Below, piece after piece: positions 11,057 through 21,322 of a stretch of DNA of 64,000 nt (positions are counted from its first letter, which is position 1; the number at the start of each line of letters is the position of its first letter). The notes under the pieces were generated by a model. That model saw nothing but the letters and a program-made list of their open reading frames with translations. It made no database searches and was not told the DNA's origin. Location of the stretch: contig JBLDXI010000050.1 in NCBI GenBank assembly GCA_047495785.1, positions 248,001-312,000 on the forward strand, in the 5' to 3' direction. The translations under genes and the position numbers were made by a program. The DNA is from Lepidodermella squamata. Lineage: Eukaryota > Gastrotricha.

Positions 11057-14000
11057 TCATATAAAAAAAGCAACAAATGAGATCAGAAGTAGAATTTCTC
11101 CTATCAAGTCTTGCAACTTCAGGATACGGTTCGCACCATTTTTTGATTTAACATTGTTCACACCATCATTTACGGGTTGTTTGGTTGCTGCTCCTACCGT
11201 TGGACCTGTAACAAAAACTTCTGGCCCGTCGATCTTCCGAATCGATGCAGCACCTAATCGCGATGCTTCGAGCCCACCTGCAAGTTTCGCGTTAGCTGTT
11301 TCTCTCAATTTCTCCGTTGCTATCGCGACTTTTGCGGCAATTTCGCTCTCGGTCAGCTGCGTCAAACTTCTCAAGGCCACGATGTAGTCTGAAATAATGC
11401 TACCCTTTCGAAAGCCAGTGATCTCCAACGAAAGAACCTCACAGTTCAACAGCTCACAGGTCTTTTCAGAATGTTGTCGAATTACTGGCAACATGAAGTC
11501 GGCTAAAGCGGTGAAATTTGGTGAGCCAGGTTGATCTAAGCTTGTGTCCCACGGCTCGGCCAAAATCGTTAGGTTGACTGATGGAATTACGATTGAATCG
11601 CCGGTTATTGTCAAATTCATGTCTAACTTGTATGTAGTAGTGGCCCTAGAAGTCGCAATGGTGGGAGTCTCACGAGTCGACGGTAGGATCGTAGCAGAAG
11701 TTTGGGCTGTACTGGCAGCAGTATTAGTATTGCTAGTGGTACTAGTAGTACCCGCAGTAGTAATAGGGCCGTTCGTGTAAAATTTGACATGATGCAAATA
11801 GGCCTGTGTCTGAATAGGAAGTACATGAGCGTAGTACTGAGCGTATACCCCCATGACTATATCATCAGTAATCGTGTTGAATGGCCCGATATCCGCCGAT
11901 GCCAAGGTTGTGATCTTGGCGTCGACGGTTGCACAGTACACTGTTAGGTTAGTCCCGACCTTTTCTATAACAATCACTTCAGGGATGCACTTAGGTTTGG
12001 TCACATTAGCTGCCGGTACCAGAGATGTAACTGCCATTGGGGAGTCAGAGTATTGAATCTCGTTGTACCCAGATTTTGACAAACGAACAAACATTCCGGC
12101 AAATGAGCCCATTTTAACGTTAAAAGCTCTTGCTTCACTAGAGCCCTTTGTCAGGTCGATTGAGGTTGGGCTAGCGGCAAACCAGAATTCCAAATCAGCA
12201 TTGTCGAAATCGATTGAAACATGGTATTCCACTCGAAAATCGATCGATGCTCTGAAAGTCTAAAAAATATCAATAAGATACACAATTTCCAAAATTCCAT
12301 TTAATATTCTCAGATCTTAACGCCTATGCTGTAAGCATCTTGGAAGGTGGAAGGGCAATTTTCGTCTAATATCAAATCTTCAAGTAATGAGTAATGAACA
12401 ATTTCAAAATAATTTTCAAGCATCGAATGCTTTCGGGCAGTTTTTCAGTTTAAATAAAATGCTTCGAAATATGCTTCTTCACTGTAAATCTTACTATGGG
12501 TGTCCATACTACGCCTTGTTGACCCATCGCAGCCAGTCGAATCGTCATACCGTTTCTCGTTAGTGTCGCCGCCCCTCGGCGGTAAAGTTTATCTTCCATT
12601 AAAGTCGAGATATTTATAGCCAAAAGCAACTTTTCTAAATTTACGAAAGTTAGCAATGTGTATAGACAAATTTTCGTCGTATGTCCAGGCGCAAGTAGGG
12701 CAAGCAGTTGCAGTTGCAACAAGTGATGACATGGCTGGAAGAAAGTTGAGAGAAAAAGTGAAAATTCTCAAATATCATCGACCTAACCTGCAATACACTG
12801 CTTTGCGAGTATGTCGGATGGCTTTCGATCGGAATAGTAAAAATCGAATGCCATAAAACAAGATATTGACCCAGTGCCAGTGGATCTTAAAAAGAACAAA
12901 AAAATAGCTAGCGAGAGAGTCCATTAGTTCTATTTGAACCATTTCAGTTCATTCTATCTGCTGAACTCTAGTTAAATCATGAGGGAACACTTTCGGAAAG
13001 TGCTTATGAATGATAGTACACACAGCAGAATGAGCGGTTCCGCTCGTAATGAGTAGCAAAACTGAGCTAGTAGTAGCTCTTCGTGGTCCTCAGCTCAAAT
13101 GAACCGCTAAACCGTTAAAGCGCTGACGGTGGCTCAGTGGTTCAGCCTCGGTCTCCCCGGTCGGGAGTTCCCGGTTTCGAATCCAAGTCCGGACCCATTC
13201 TTTTCTGCGCTTTTCCTTTTCATCAGTTCTGCTGTGTGTACTATCAGTCATAAACACTATCCAAAGTGTTCTCTAATACTTGAACAAAAAATGTCAAACA
13301 TTTAACCTCGCTATATAACTTACGATTCTGCAATGGTGATACGAACCCTGGTATTTGGAATCGTCCCGTTTCCGGCAATTGTTACACTTTTGCTGTAATA
13401 ACCGTTCGAACCGCCCAATCCGCCGACGGAGAGTGAGACACTTGCTACTGCTTTCGCATCAAGGCCAACCAAATACAGCATCCAGCCGTCGTACTTCCCA
13501 AAATTGGCATCGGTGAAGGGTGAACCGCTGGGTTCAATTGCGACAGATACCATACCATTGCCAACAGACGTAACGAAATCGAAAGTTCCAGATGAAATCT
13601 TAAACAATTCTCCACGATAAATGCCCCTAGCCAGAACCGCAAACGACCAGGTTGGGCCATAGATTTGCGGGACTTTTCCCGATTCTATAAATAAACTTGC
13701 TTTATTGCTTCCACCTAACTGAAACCCAGTTTCTGAAAAGCCTCCTATTGGAGTTGCTAAAGCTGCTCCATTCCATGGGGTGAAGCTAGCCGTGCCTGGA
13801 GTGAGCGCTCTCAACATAGTGTCTTTAGTCAGCGGCCAAAAAGCTATCAGTTGCGAGGGAGGTTTATCTGCTGGTTCGCCACATGTGAAATTAGTTGGGT
13901 CTGGGAGGAATCGACCATTAATACAGGATGTTTCTAAGTAGGCTCCAGACGGGCAAAATTGTCTAACAATCGCATTCCCATCCTTTCCTTCCAGGTTAGA

Positions 14001-14441
14001 AGCGTCACTCCAAGTCGCTCCGTTATCAATGCTGATTTTGTACTTATGATCGTCTTTCAGAAACACTGGCCAATTGCACGTTTGATTGCTCATCTGATCT
14101 GCGGTACCTAGATATGCAAATTCGCCACGTCAACGTGATTTTAGAACAGTTTTGTCAAATTTACTGAAGTCTGCGCACGACTTGATGCTTTTCGACCAAA
14201 AACCGCCGTCCATGCATTTTATGGTTGTTTTAGATGAGTTAGCTTGGCAAGTCACAGAAACAGTTGTTCCCAAGTCGAGGTCATAGGTGCCGTCCGGGGC
14301 GGCTGTCGCCCAATTGTTCTTGTAAGTGTTCACTTTTCTATTGCTTAAATTAGCAGTAGTTGCGTTCCATCTGCAAACTTCTGTTATTTGAGCTGTGCAA
14401 GACGTTATGCCAGCTAGAAGAGCTATAAGTCTTGCGAACAT
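11057..14441 (-). CDS. Gene D: intact array member, CCP/LamG/lectin-like/mucin/SEA protein, 849 aa
   Basis: Exons 14165-14441, 13324-14107, 12788-12885, 12645-12734, 12495-12592, 11057-12259, in consistent phase. Start at 14441 (MFARLIALLAGIT) is chosen because it aligns with C, F and G; the open frame runs 40 codons further upstream without similarity. Two CCP-like modules, LamG-like sandwich, lectin-like module (GQQGVVWTP...EYHVSID...LEFWFAASPTSIDL), Thr/Ser linker of about 60 residues, SEA domain (FRKGSIISDYIVALRSL) and a hydrophobic end (GEILLLISFVAFFI). Intron 2 (12886-13323) is expanded by an inverted-repeat element with a tRNA-like core. No stop or frameshift seen. Confidence 0.8.
12983..13273. 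mobile_element. About 290-bp terminal-inverted-repeat element in intron 2 of gene D
   Basis: Arms at about 12983-13031 and 13227-13273 are inverted repeats of about 47 nt with few mismatches (GATAGTACACACAGCAGAA on the left, its complement on the right). The interior contains a tRNA-like block at 13123-13196. The target duplication is not clear to me. A TIR element with a Pol III-like core is unusual. Confidence 0.65.
13123..13196 (+). other. tRNA-like sequence with box A and box B inside the intron 2 element
   Basis: TGGCTCAGTGG at 13130-13140 fits the box A consensus, and GGTTTCGAATCC at 13173-13184 fits box B with one difference. Spacing is tRNA-like, but the acceptor and T stems do not pair well. 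I read it as a tRNA-derived Pol III promoter block and not a functional tRNA. Confidence 0.5.
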
Positions 14442-15029
14442 TTCGTTTCCTAAAATGTAACGCAATATTGTCTTCCGGATTTCTTTTAGAACGCTGGCTG
14501 TCAAATGTAAACAGCTTGTTAATTCTTCAAACCGAAACTGCGAGGTATACAAAGACTTCAAATGTCGTACTAAGGTAATTATTTTTTGAGTTGTTTAGAC
14601 ATTGAAAAATGAAGCCCTGGAAAAGCTTGTACATGATGCAATTAAACTGAAACGATAGAACTGTATTTGCCTACAATGACTGAAAATTATCTGCTTGTTA
14701 CAGCAATCCAGACTATCGGCCTGTCATTTTTTCCTTGTCTTAGCAAGACCAGATCTTTATGCCCTAGAGTAAGGCCAAGATCCAGATCGAAATTGTAGCC
14801 ATCAGGTCTTAAAACTAAGACCAAAGACCAAAGTCCGTAATAATTTTATTAAATTTATAGTCCATTTATGGATGTATTAGTCGGCGGGCAAACAAATTTT
14901 CAATCTCCAATCTGAATTTTGCATGAAAACTAACCTAGCGCGATGCATCGACCAATTATTCCTATTTTGTTATTGGGCATTTTTCAAGTTAATTTCAATT
15001 TTACGTTTTTGAGCTTCAGGCCTGGATTT

Positions 15030-15510
15030 TTATTTATTATTTATTTATTTATTTATTTAGAAGCCATATCGCCCAGAAGGAGGCAGCTTAGCAAGTTGAA
15101 TGAAAGAGAAACATATAATTGTAGGACAGCGTGCAGAGGTATAGGACAAATCAGATGACATTAAATATTCGAAAGTGCGATGCAATTGTAGAAAATCCAA
15201 CAAAAGAATCAGACACAACAAATTGAGCAAAAATACAAAATATAATTGTGAACGACATTGCTGGCGTTGAAATGGGCGTAGGCAGCCTCGCGACACGCCT
15301 TTGCAGACTGCGCGTCGTGTACGTCCGAGGGCATTTCATTCCACAGATGCGGGCCCCTGTACGACAAACTCAGCTGGCCGCGCTCGGTCGTGAATGTCGG
15401 TTTGAGCATTGGCTCGAAATTGCGACAGCTATAGCCGTGGCTGCGATCGTTCAGTTTGAACATCGACTTGAAGTCGTCCGGCGCCATCTCGTGCAGGCTC
15501 TTCCATATAA
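15030..15510 (-). mobile_element. 5'-truncated non-LTR retrotransposon (LINE) 3' fragment
   Basis: The minus strand encodes the C-terminal part of a LINE reverse-transcriptase ORF (MAPDDFKSMFKLNDRSHGY, PHLWNEMPSDVHDAQSAK, open 15209-15487). A 3' UTR and an (AAAT)n-type tail at 15033-15059 follow. The same ORF end and 3' UTR recur on the plus strand at 60961-61678, which defines the family. The 5' truncation is near 15510. Dead copy; CR1/Jockey-like affinity is tentative. Confidence 0.8.
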
Positions 15511-15771
15511 ATCTGAAAGATAATTAATTCTTTTCAATTAGAATATACACGTAAAAGCACTGTCCATCTGGTGTTTGTGTTCGTTGTTCGTTGAAGACGC
15601 GACTAACTGCCGGTGACAGTAGCCCAAAAACCCAAGAGCCTAGGAGCAGCAGATCCGGCGATCGGCGATGAGGCAGCGCAAGAACGCGCCCATCGTCAAA
15701 CTTCATAGGTCCGGCCCAGCGTTCCGGCCGGTGCCTGTAAAATCTAAAATCTACCACGTTCTCCCTCGTTC

Positions 15772-16115
15772 GCCACACTTGACGTTTACCGCAGAAAGAG
15801 CTTCTACAGTAGGAAGGTTAGTGATATCACGCCGCTATTGATAGGGTTGCTTTGCATCTCGGAATGGGGCCAATCTTGATCATGGTTATATAATGGCCAA
15901 CTGACCGATCGTGAGACGGTCTCCAACCAGAGCTTCGTCAAGTAGCTGTGAGGCGTCTTGGAGGATCACATAACGATTCTGATTGACACTGAAATTGAGA
16001 CTGGCTCACAAGCAATGGTTGGATCTACAGCACGCCGGGCGAGTACTAACAAACTTACAAGCTAACACACCCACGGCACAAACGGCGAAATTACGGCTGT
16101 AATTTACAGGGTGGT
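15772..16115. repeat. Dispersed repeat, second copy at 58399-58670
   Basis: Shared blocks in the same order include GAAGGTTAGTGATATC, CGTGAGACGGTCTCCAA, GGATC-ACAGCAC-CGGGCGAG and the ACAGGGTGGTT-type end. No convincing ORF and no clear terminal repeats. Possibly a non-autonomous transposon or SINE; class undetermined. The interval 15511-15771 shows nothing recognisable. Confidence 0.55.
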
Positions 16116-16279
16116 TGAGAACATCCTCCAAATTTAAAGTTTATTGTCCTCGAGTTGCTTGACTTTACCAATCACCCAGTTTTAGCGATGATTATAGCAT
16201 TTATTATAGCAGATCGTTGAGAAAATTTTCTAGTAACCTATCCAGTCCGTCAGTATTAATTAGGCCGAAAATGACCTAT

Positions 16280-16470
16280 CTAAATATGCATACTCATTAG
16301 CTCAATTCCGGGCCCATCGTAGTTCCGTCCGGCGCGCGCGCGTCGGTTGCGCAATTGGAGGGTAAAAGTGGACTTAGCGCAAAACGCTAAGTCGAAATTT
16401 TCATCAAATCCAGAGCCGCGCGCGCTAATGTCAAAAGACTAGTTTAGATTTTTTGGTCGGTTTTTACACC
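16280..16470. repeat. GC-rich dispersed repeat downstream of gene E
   Basis: The segment AGCTCAATTCCGGGCCCATC through the CG-rich core to CAATTGGAGGGTAAAAGTGG reappears in inverted form at about 19925-19985. Its continuation (GGACTTA...CTAAGTCGAAAT...GCTAATGTCAA) reappears in direct form at 20100-20190. It ends shortly before the shortened 3' end of gene E. No ORF. Confidence 0.5.
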
Positions 16471-16742
16471 AAAATGAAGAGGAGGCAATTCTCTATCAAA
16501 TGATATATGCTTCTAGCGTGATAAAATTAAAGAAAATAATTTTTACGTGTATCTCAAGTTTTGAGAAGCGAGTGCGCGCGCTCATAAACTGGCGCGCTAA
16601 ATTTAAGGTGCGCGTAAAACTTTTTTAGTTTAATTTTTTCGCGCGAGAACCCCATATTCAATCGATAGAGAATTGTCTGAATTATTTTTGGGATTAAAAA
16701 CCGACGTGAAATTTGAAAGTAACCCTTTAGCATCTTCGCGAA

Positions 16743-19634
16743 TTACACTTTCAACTCGTACAATTTCGCGGCGTGATTTGCTTTATGCGATGGATTGTCT
16801 GTATCAGCGGGATGTTTCGTAGAGCTCATCGAGGTTCCTGTGGGGAGCAAAGGTCCATCCATCTTTTTAATATAAACTCCACCTAAGCGCGATGCTTCGA
16901 GTCCGTTAGCCAGCTTCGCATTAGCCGTTTCCCTCAATTTCTTCGTAGCCATTTCGACTCTCGCGGCAATTTCGCTTTCAGTTAGCTGTGTCAAACTCCT
17001 CAAAGCCACAATGTAATCCGAAATGATGCTGCCCTTCCGGAAACCAGTGATATTCACCCAAAGTACCTCACAACTCAATAGTTCGCCGGTAATATCAGCT
17101 TGCTTTCGAATAAGTGGCATCATGAAATCAGCTAAAGCGGTGAAGTTTGGGGAGCCAGGTCTGTCTAAGCTCGAATCCCAAGGCTGGGAGGAAATCGTTA
17201 GGTTAAAATTCGGAATATTAAACACATCGCCGATAATAATCATATTCATTACGGCCTGATATGTGTAGAGCGTCTTAGAGGTCATCATCGTTGCGGTAGT
17301 GTTAATAGGGATATCTCGAGTTAAGGGCATCGTTGTGGTAGCTGTCATTGCAGAAATAGTGTCAGGTGATGAAGTTATCGGGGGAGATGTTATCGGTGAA
17401 TTAGTACTGGAAGGTGAAGACTCAGTGGTAGCAGCGGTACTAGTATCAGCGGTAGTGGTATTAGTCATAATAGTGGTACTAGTGGTACTCGTTGAAGTAC
17501 TAACAGGGCCGTTGGTGTAGAACTTGATTTGGTGCAAATAGGCCTGTGTTTTGATAGCCAGTAGATGTATCTGATACTGGGCGTAAACCCCCATAACTAT
17601 ATCGTCAGATATCGAGTTGAATGAACTTATATCTACAGAAACTACAAATGTGGCGTAGCTGGAGTCCTGACAGAACACGGTTAGATTATTCCCGACTTTT
17701 TCCAGATAAAGCATCTGGAGCGAGCAGGATTTGCTCACATTGGTTGCCAGTACCAAGTTAGCAAGAGGCGCAGGCTTGCCAGAGTATTGAATTTCGTAAT
17801 AACCGGTTTTTGATCGGCGAACGAACATTCCGGCAAATGAGTCCAATTTCACGTTGAAGGCCCGGATTTCACTTGATCCTTTTGTCAGGTCGATTGACTG
17901 GGCTGCTACAAACCAAATTTCGAAGTCAACATTGGCGATGTCAATTGAAACATGGAAATCTGCGCGGAAATCGATCGATGCTTTAAAAGTCTGAATAAAA
18001 TGAATGTTAGCGTAGGTACTTAATACATCTGTTGAATGTTTTTCGACCGAAAATTGATGTTTCAAAGCTTTGATTTCAATACTTACTAGAGGAGACCACA
18101 CTACGCCTTGCTGGCCCATTGCAGCCAATCGAATCGTCATGCCGTTTCTCGTTATCGTCGCCGCTCCTCGGCGGTAGAATTTGTCTATCATTAAAAGCAG
18201 AAGCTTTTTATCAGAGAAAGCAAACTTTCCTCAACTTACGGAAGTTTGCAATGTTCATCGACAAATTTTCGTCGTAAGTCCAAGTGCAGGTTTGGCAAGA
18301 GTTAGGAGTCGATGTATCAGGAGACAAAACGGCTGTTAGAAAGGCAATCTTGAGAAGCGGAACCTTTTCGAAAAATCTCGGTATAACCTGATTTACATTG
18401 CCGGGAGAGTATGTCAGCTGAATCTCGATCAGAATAGAAAAAGTTGAACATCATGAGACAAGAAATTGCCCCAGAGGAATTGGAGCTAAAAATGCGCAAT
18501 TACTTGAGTACTTGAGTAAGAACATATGCATTTGCCACTCACGCTTCGCCGAGAGTGATATCAACCCCGGTGTTAGGAATGGTCCCATTTCCGGCTGCTA
18601 TAATTCCAGAGTTTATTTTAACACTCCCGCCAACGGCGAGTACAACCTTAGCTAGTTTCGCATCATGGCCAACCAAATACAGTAACCAGCCGTTCAAATT
18701 ACCGAAGTTGTTATCTTGGACAGGAGTGATTTTGCCTGGAAGGTTGATGTTCACGGTGCCACCGATAACTGATACTTTGTTAACAACGTTCCCAGATGAG
18801 ATCGCCACCAGATCGCCGCGGAAGACTCCTCTCGCTAACACTGCAATGGACCAGATCTGTCCGGATATTTGTGTGACGCTTTCTATGTTTTTTAACCATC
18901 CGCCATTCGATCCACCCAACTTATACCCTGTTTCCAATAATTTCCCTGATGTTATAGTTGTTAAAGCTGCTCCATCCATGGCGGAGAAACTTGGTGTGCC
19001 TTGAGTAACCGCTCTAAGCAACGTGTCGTTAGCCAGCGGCCAATAAGCTGTGAGCTTCGAGGGAGGTTTATCACCGGGTTCGCCACAATCAAAATTAGTA
19101 GGATCTGGCAGAAATTTGCCGTTGATACAGGTCGATTGAATGTAAGCTCCAGACGGGCAAAAATCTCTAACGATCGCATCTCCGCGTTTAGCTTTCAATG
19201 ATGAAGCGTCAGTCCAAGTCGCTTCGTTATCAACGCTGATTTTGTACCTATGATCGGCTTTCAACGCAACTGGCCAATCGCATGTTTGATTGCTCATTTG
19301 ATTGACGGAATCTATAGCCTCATAATGTTGAAGGAAACAACTTTTCACAAATTTACATACTAAAGTCTGAGCACTTGTTGATGCTTTTTGTCCACCAGCC
19401 ACCGTCCAAGCATTTTGTCGAGCTAGTACTCAAATCAGCATCGCAACTCACTGAAATAGTTGTTCCCAGGTCGAATGAAATGAAGGCGTTCGGCGTGAAA
19501 TTCTTCCGATTCATGTATGTATTGAAGCTGAATGTGGTTATTTTCGAGACAGTTGAGTTCCAGAGGCAAGTTTCTGTAGCCTGGGCTGTGCAAGCGGTTA
19601 CGCCCGCTAAAAGCACGATAAGTCTTGCTATCAT
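16743..19634 (-). CDS. Gene E: array member lacking the hydrophobic C-terminal tail, 859 aa
   Basis: Exons 19361-19634, 18543-19311, 18388-18485, 18240-18332, 18087-18184, 16743-17990, all phases consistent. Signal peptide MIARLIVLLAGVTACTA, two CCP-like modules, LamG-like sandwich (AYWPLANDTLLRAVT), lectin-like module (GQQGVVWSPL...DFHVSID...AYLHQIKFY), the longest Ser/Thr linker of the visible set (about 80 residues, 17290-17520) and a SEA domain (FRKGSIISDYIVALRSL). After the SEA domain the frame ends KLYELKV-stop, without the 12-15 hydrophobic residues found in B, C, D, F and G. The product should therefore be secreted and not GPI-anchored, unless the real last exon has been missed. Repeat-rich DNA abuts the 3' end. 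Confidence 0.75.
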
Positions 19635-19899
19635 TTCGAAATGTCAAAAAAACATGCAATTTTCTACTAGATATTCTCAGTTCGTGACTGCAAACAACTC
19701 GTTAATTTTCCAATTAAGACTCTCCTAGTTTTCTTGGCGAAATCACTTTCGTTTGGAGACATGGATAATGAAAATTTGAGCGCTAGGAATTCTTAACATC
19801 GTGCAAATTTATTCGTTACCTTCAAGGTTTTCTGCAGCTGAATAAGATAATTTATTGATTTATCGAGTGATGATACAACGAGATAACTACGAGATAACT

Positions 19900-20190
19900 G
19901 TATCGCATAGTCCACTTTTTAACCTCCAATTGTGCAACCGATGCGTGCGGGCCGGACGAAACTACGATGGGCCCGGAGTTGAGCTTGGAAAATATCCAAC
20001 TTTAAATGGTCATCTATTCCGTTCATTTTCAAACCCAATTCACCAAATGATCAAATCGATATTATTTCGAAGGCAATCCTTATCTTCGTGCGGCCACCAA
20101 CATTAATTGCGCACTCAAAAGGTAAAATTGGACTTACAAACGCCAAGTCGAAATGATTGCTAATGTCAAGAAACTAATGTTGACTTTGCA
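19900..20190. repeat. Inverted-repeat-bearing dispersed element upstream of gene E
   Basis: The left part is an inverted relative of 16297-16362. The right part (AAATTGGACTTACAAACGCC and following) is a direct relative of 16375-16450. Within the element TCCACTTTTTAACCTCCAATTGTGC faces an imperfect inverted copy near 20105-20130, so it looks like a degenerate foldback element. The flanks 19635-19900 belong to a segmental duplication shared with 30200-30680. Confidence 0.45.
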
Positions 20191-20463
20191 AGCCGTTTTT
20201 ATAGAAATGCAGGGAAATGACAGAGAAAACCTTACCCTAATTCCACTAGGATATGACTGGGAAATCGGTAGTTTTTCTGAAACTTCCTTGTGGCGAAAGA
20301 TTACCCGGTGACAGGATTTGCAAGTTCTGCTTGCAGCGCGCTATCCAATTTGTTTGCAAGGGAGTTTAGTCTCCGAAAATGGAAGAAAACCGCACACATT
20401 TTCTCTCTCGGAGAAGCTTCAACATTCAACAGTTGAGAATATTTGGCAGACTCGCGCAATATT

Positions 20464-21240
20464 TTAAAACAATATCCATGCCGAAGCTGTCTTTGAACAC
20501 AATATATTGCGCCAATGGCCGCGGAATCGGAACCCTTTGTTAACGACCCATTCCTCGGCCCGAATTACAGGGCACGCGCCATGCAACGTTCGACGATAAA
20601 CCGTTTCATCCGACTGGACATTGTACCAAAACAGCCCAGTACCCATTTCGGGCTCAACTCGTAGATTCAGATGGCTGAAAATCGTCGCTCCGCCTTGCTC
20701 AACGTCATTGAGGTAGATAAACAGAGTAGCAAGTCTGTCACCCAATTTCCCAGTGGGATGAGGTTGGATGAAGTCATAATGAGGCTTGTAGCGACCTCCC
20801 AATCCGTACGTGCTCACTTGAAAAGGCTCACTCGAATCTTCATCTTGAGCTCTCAAATCGGAAATCGCCTTAATTCTCTTCGCCAAATTCGGAAAGAATG
20901 AAGAATTACCACTGTCGGCCTAGCGGCCTTTGACAGTTGACGGGGAACTCCTAAACTTTGTTCAAGGCGATAAACGTTTACGCTTGGGCGTCTTACGAGA
21001 AGCTTGAAGGAAAATTGAATATTCCTTGATATACTTGAGACGTCCCATTCGTTGAATGGATGGCCCGAGGCCATGGGTCCCGAATGAGCGTTCTTAGGGG
21101 TCGCTTGCGGGGTCTCTTGAGTCAGACAGCTAGGTAGCGATTAGTGAGGTCTCGCCAATAAGCCAATAAATATCAGACAGTCGGATTCCTGGGTTGATCA
21201 TCCCCTCTTTGAAGGGCGATATAAAGTCTTTTATTGATTC
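20464..21240 (-). pseudogene. Truncated prolyl 4-hydroxylase pseudogene
   Basis: The segment 20464-20906 encodes the C-terminal catalytic part of a P4H alpha subunit closely matching gene H (GGRYKPHYDFIQPHP, TLHGACPVIRAEEWVVNK). The lysine ten residues after the distal histidine, which binds 2-oxoglutarate in this family, is glutamate here (K in gene H). Similarity to gene H resumes at about 21171-21231 after an unrelated insert of about 265 bp, then stops. The 5' two-thirds of the gene is absent. With its flank it belongs to a duplication of the gene H 3' region. The longest open frame, 20464-20886, is probably not functional. Confidence 0.8.
20904..21170. mobile_element. Insertion in the P4H pseudogene, related to repeats near 53-54 kb
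   Basis: This block interrupts the match between the pseudogene and gene H. Its first roughly 45 bp (ACCACTGTCGGCC..., CTTTGACAGTTGACGGGGAA) match, in reverse complement, 54070-54119. The GACGGGGAACTCC unit also recurs at 52899, 53089 and 53240. Probably a mobile or satellite-derived sequence; terminal repeats and target duplication not resolved. Confidence 0.45.
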
Positions 21241-21322
21241 TTATTTATTATTGCGGTAATGCTAACATTCAACCAAAAAGCATTTATATAGGGGAAAAAG
21301 GGTATAGAGTTTTACAGTGTAA

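Noticed and set aside
11154-11780. Plus-strand frames antisense to array exon 6 (also at 7506, 17023, 17299, 21918)
   Set aside because: They recur at the same place in every paralogue because the SEA and linker codons leave the complementary frame open. No signal peptide, domain or splice logic.
15248-15523. Open frames antisense to the LINE fragments (also 61187-61459)
   Set aside because: They are shadows of the LINE RT frame on the opposite strand, present because of codon bias in the element.
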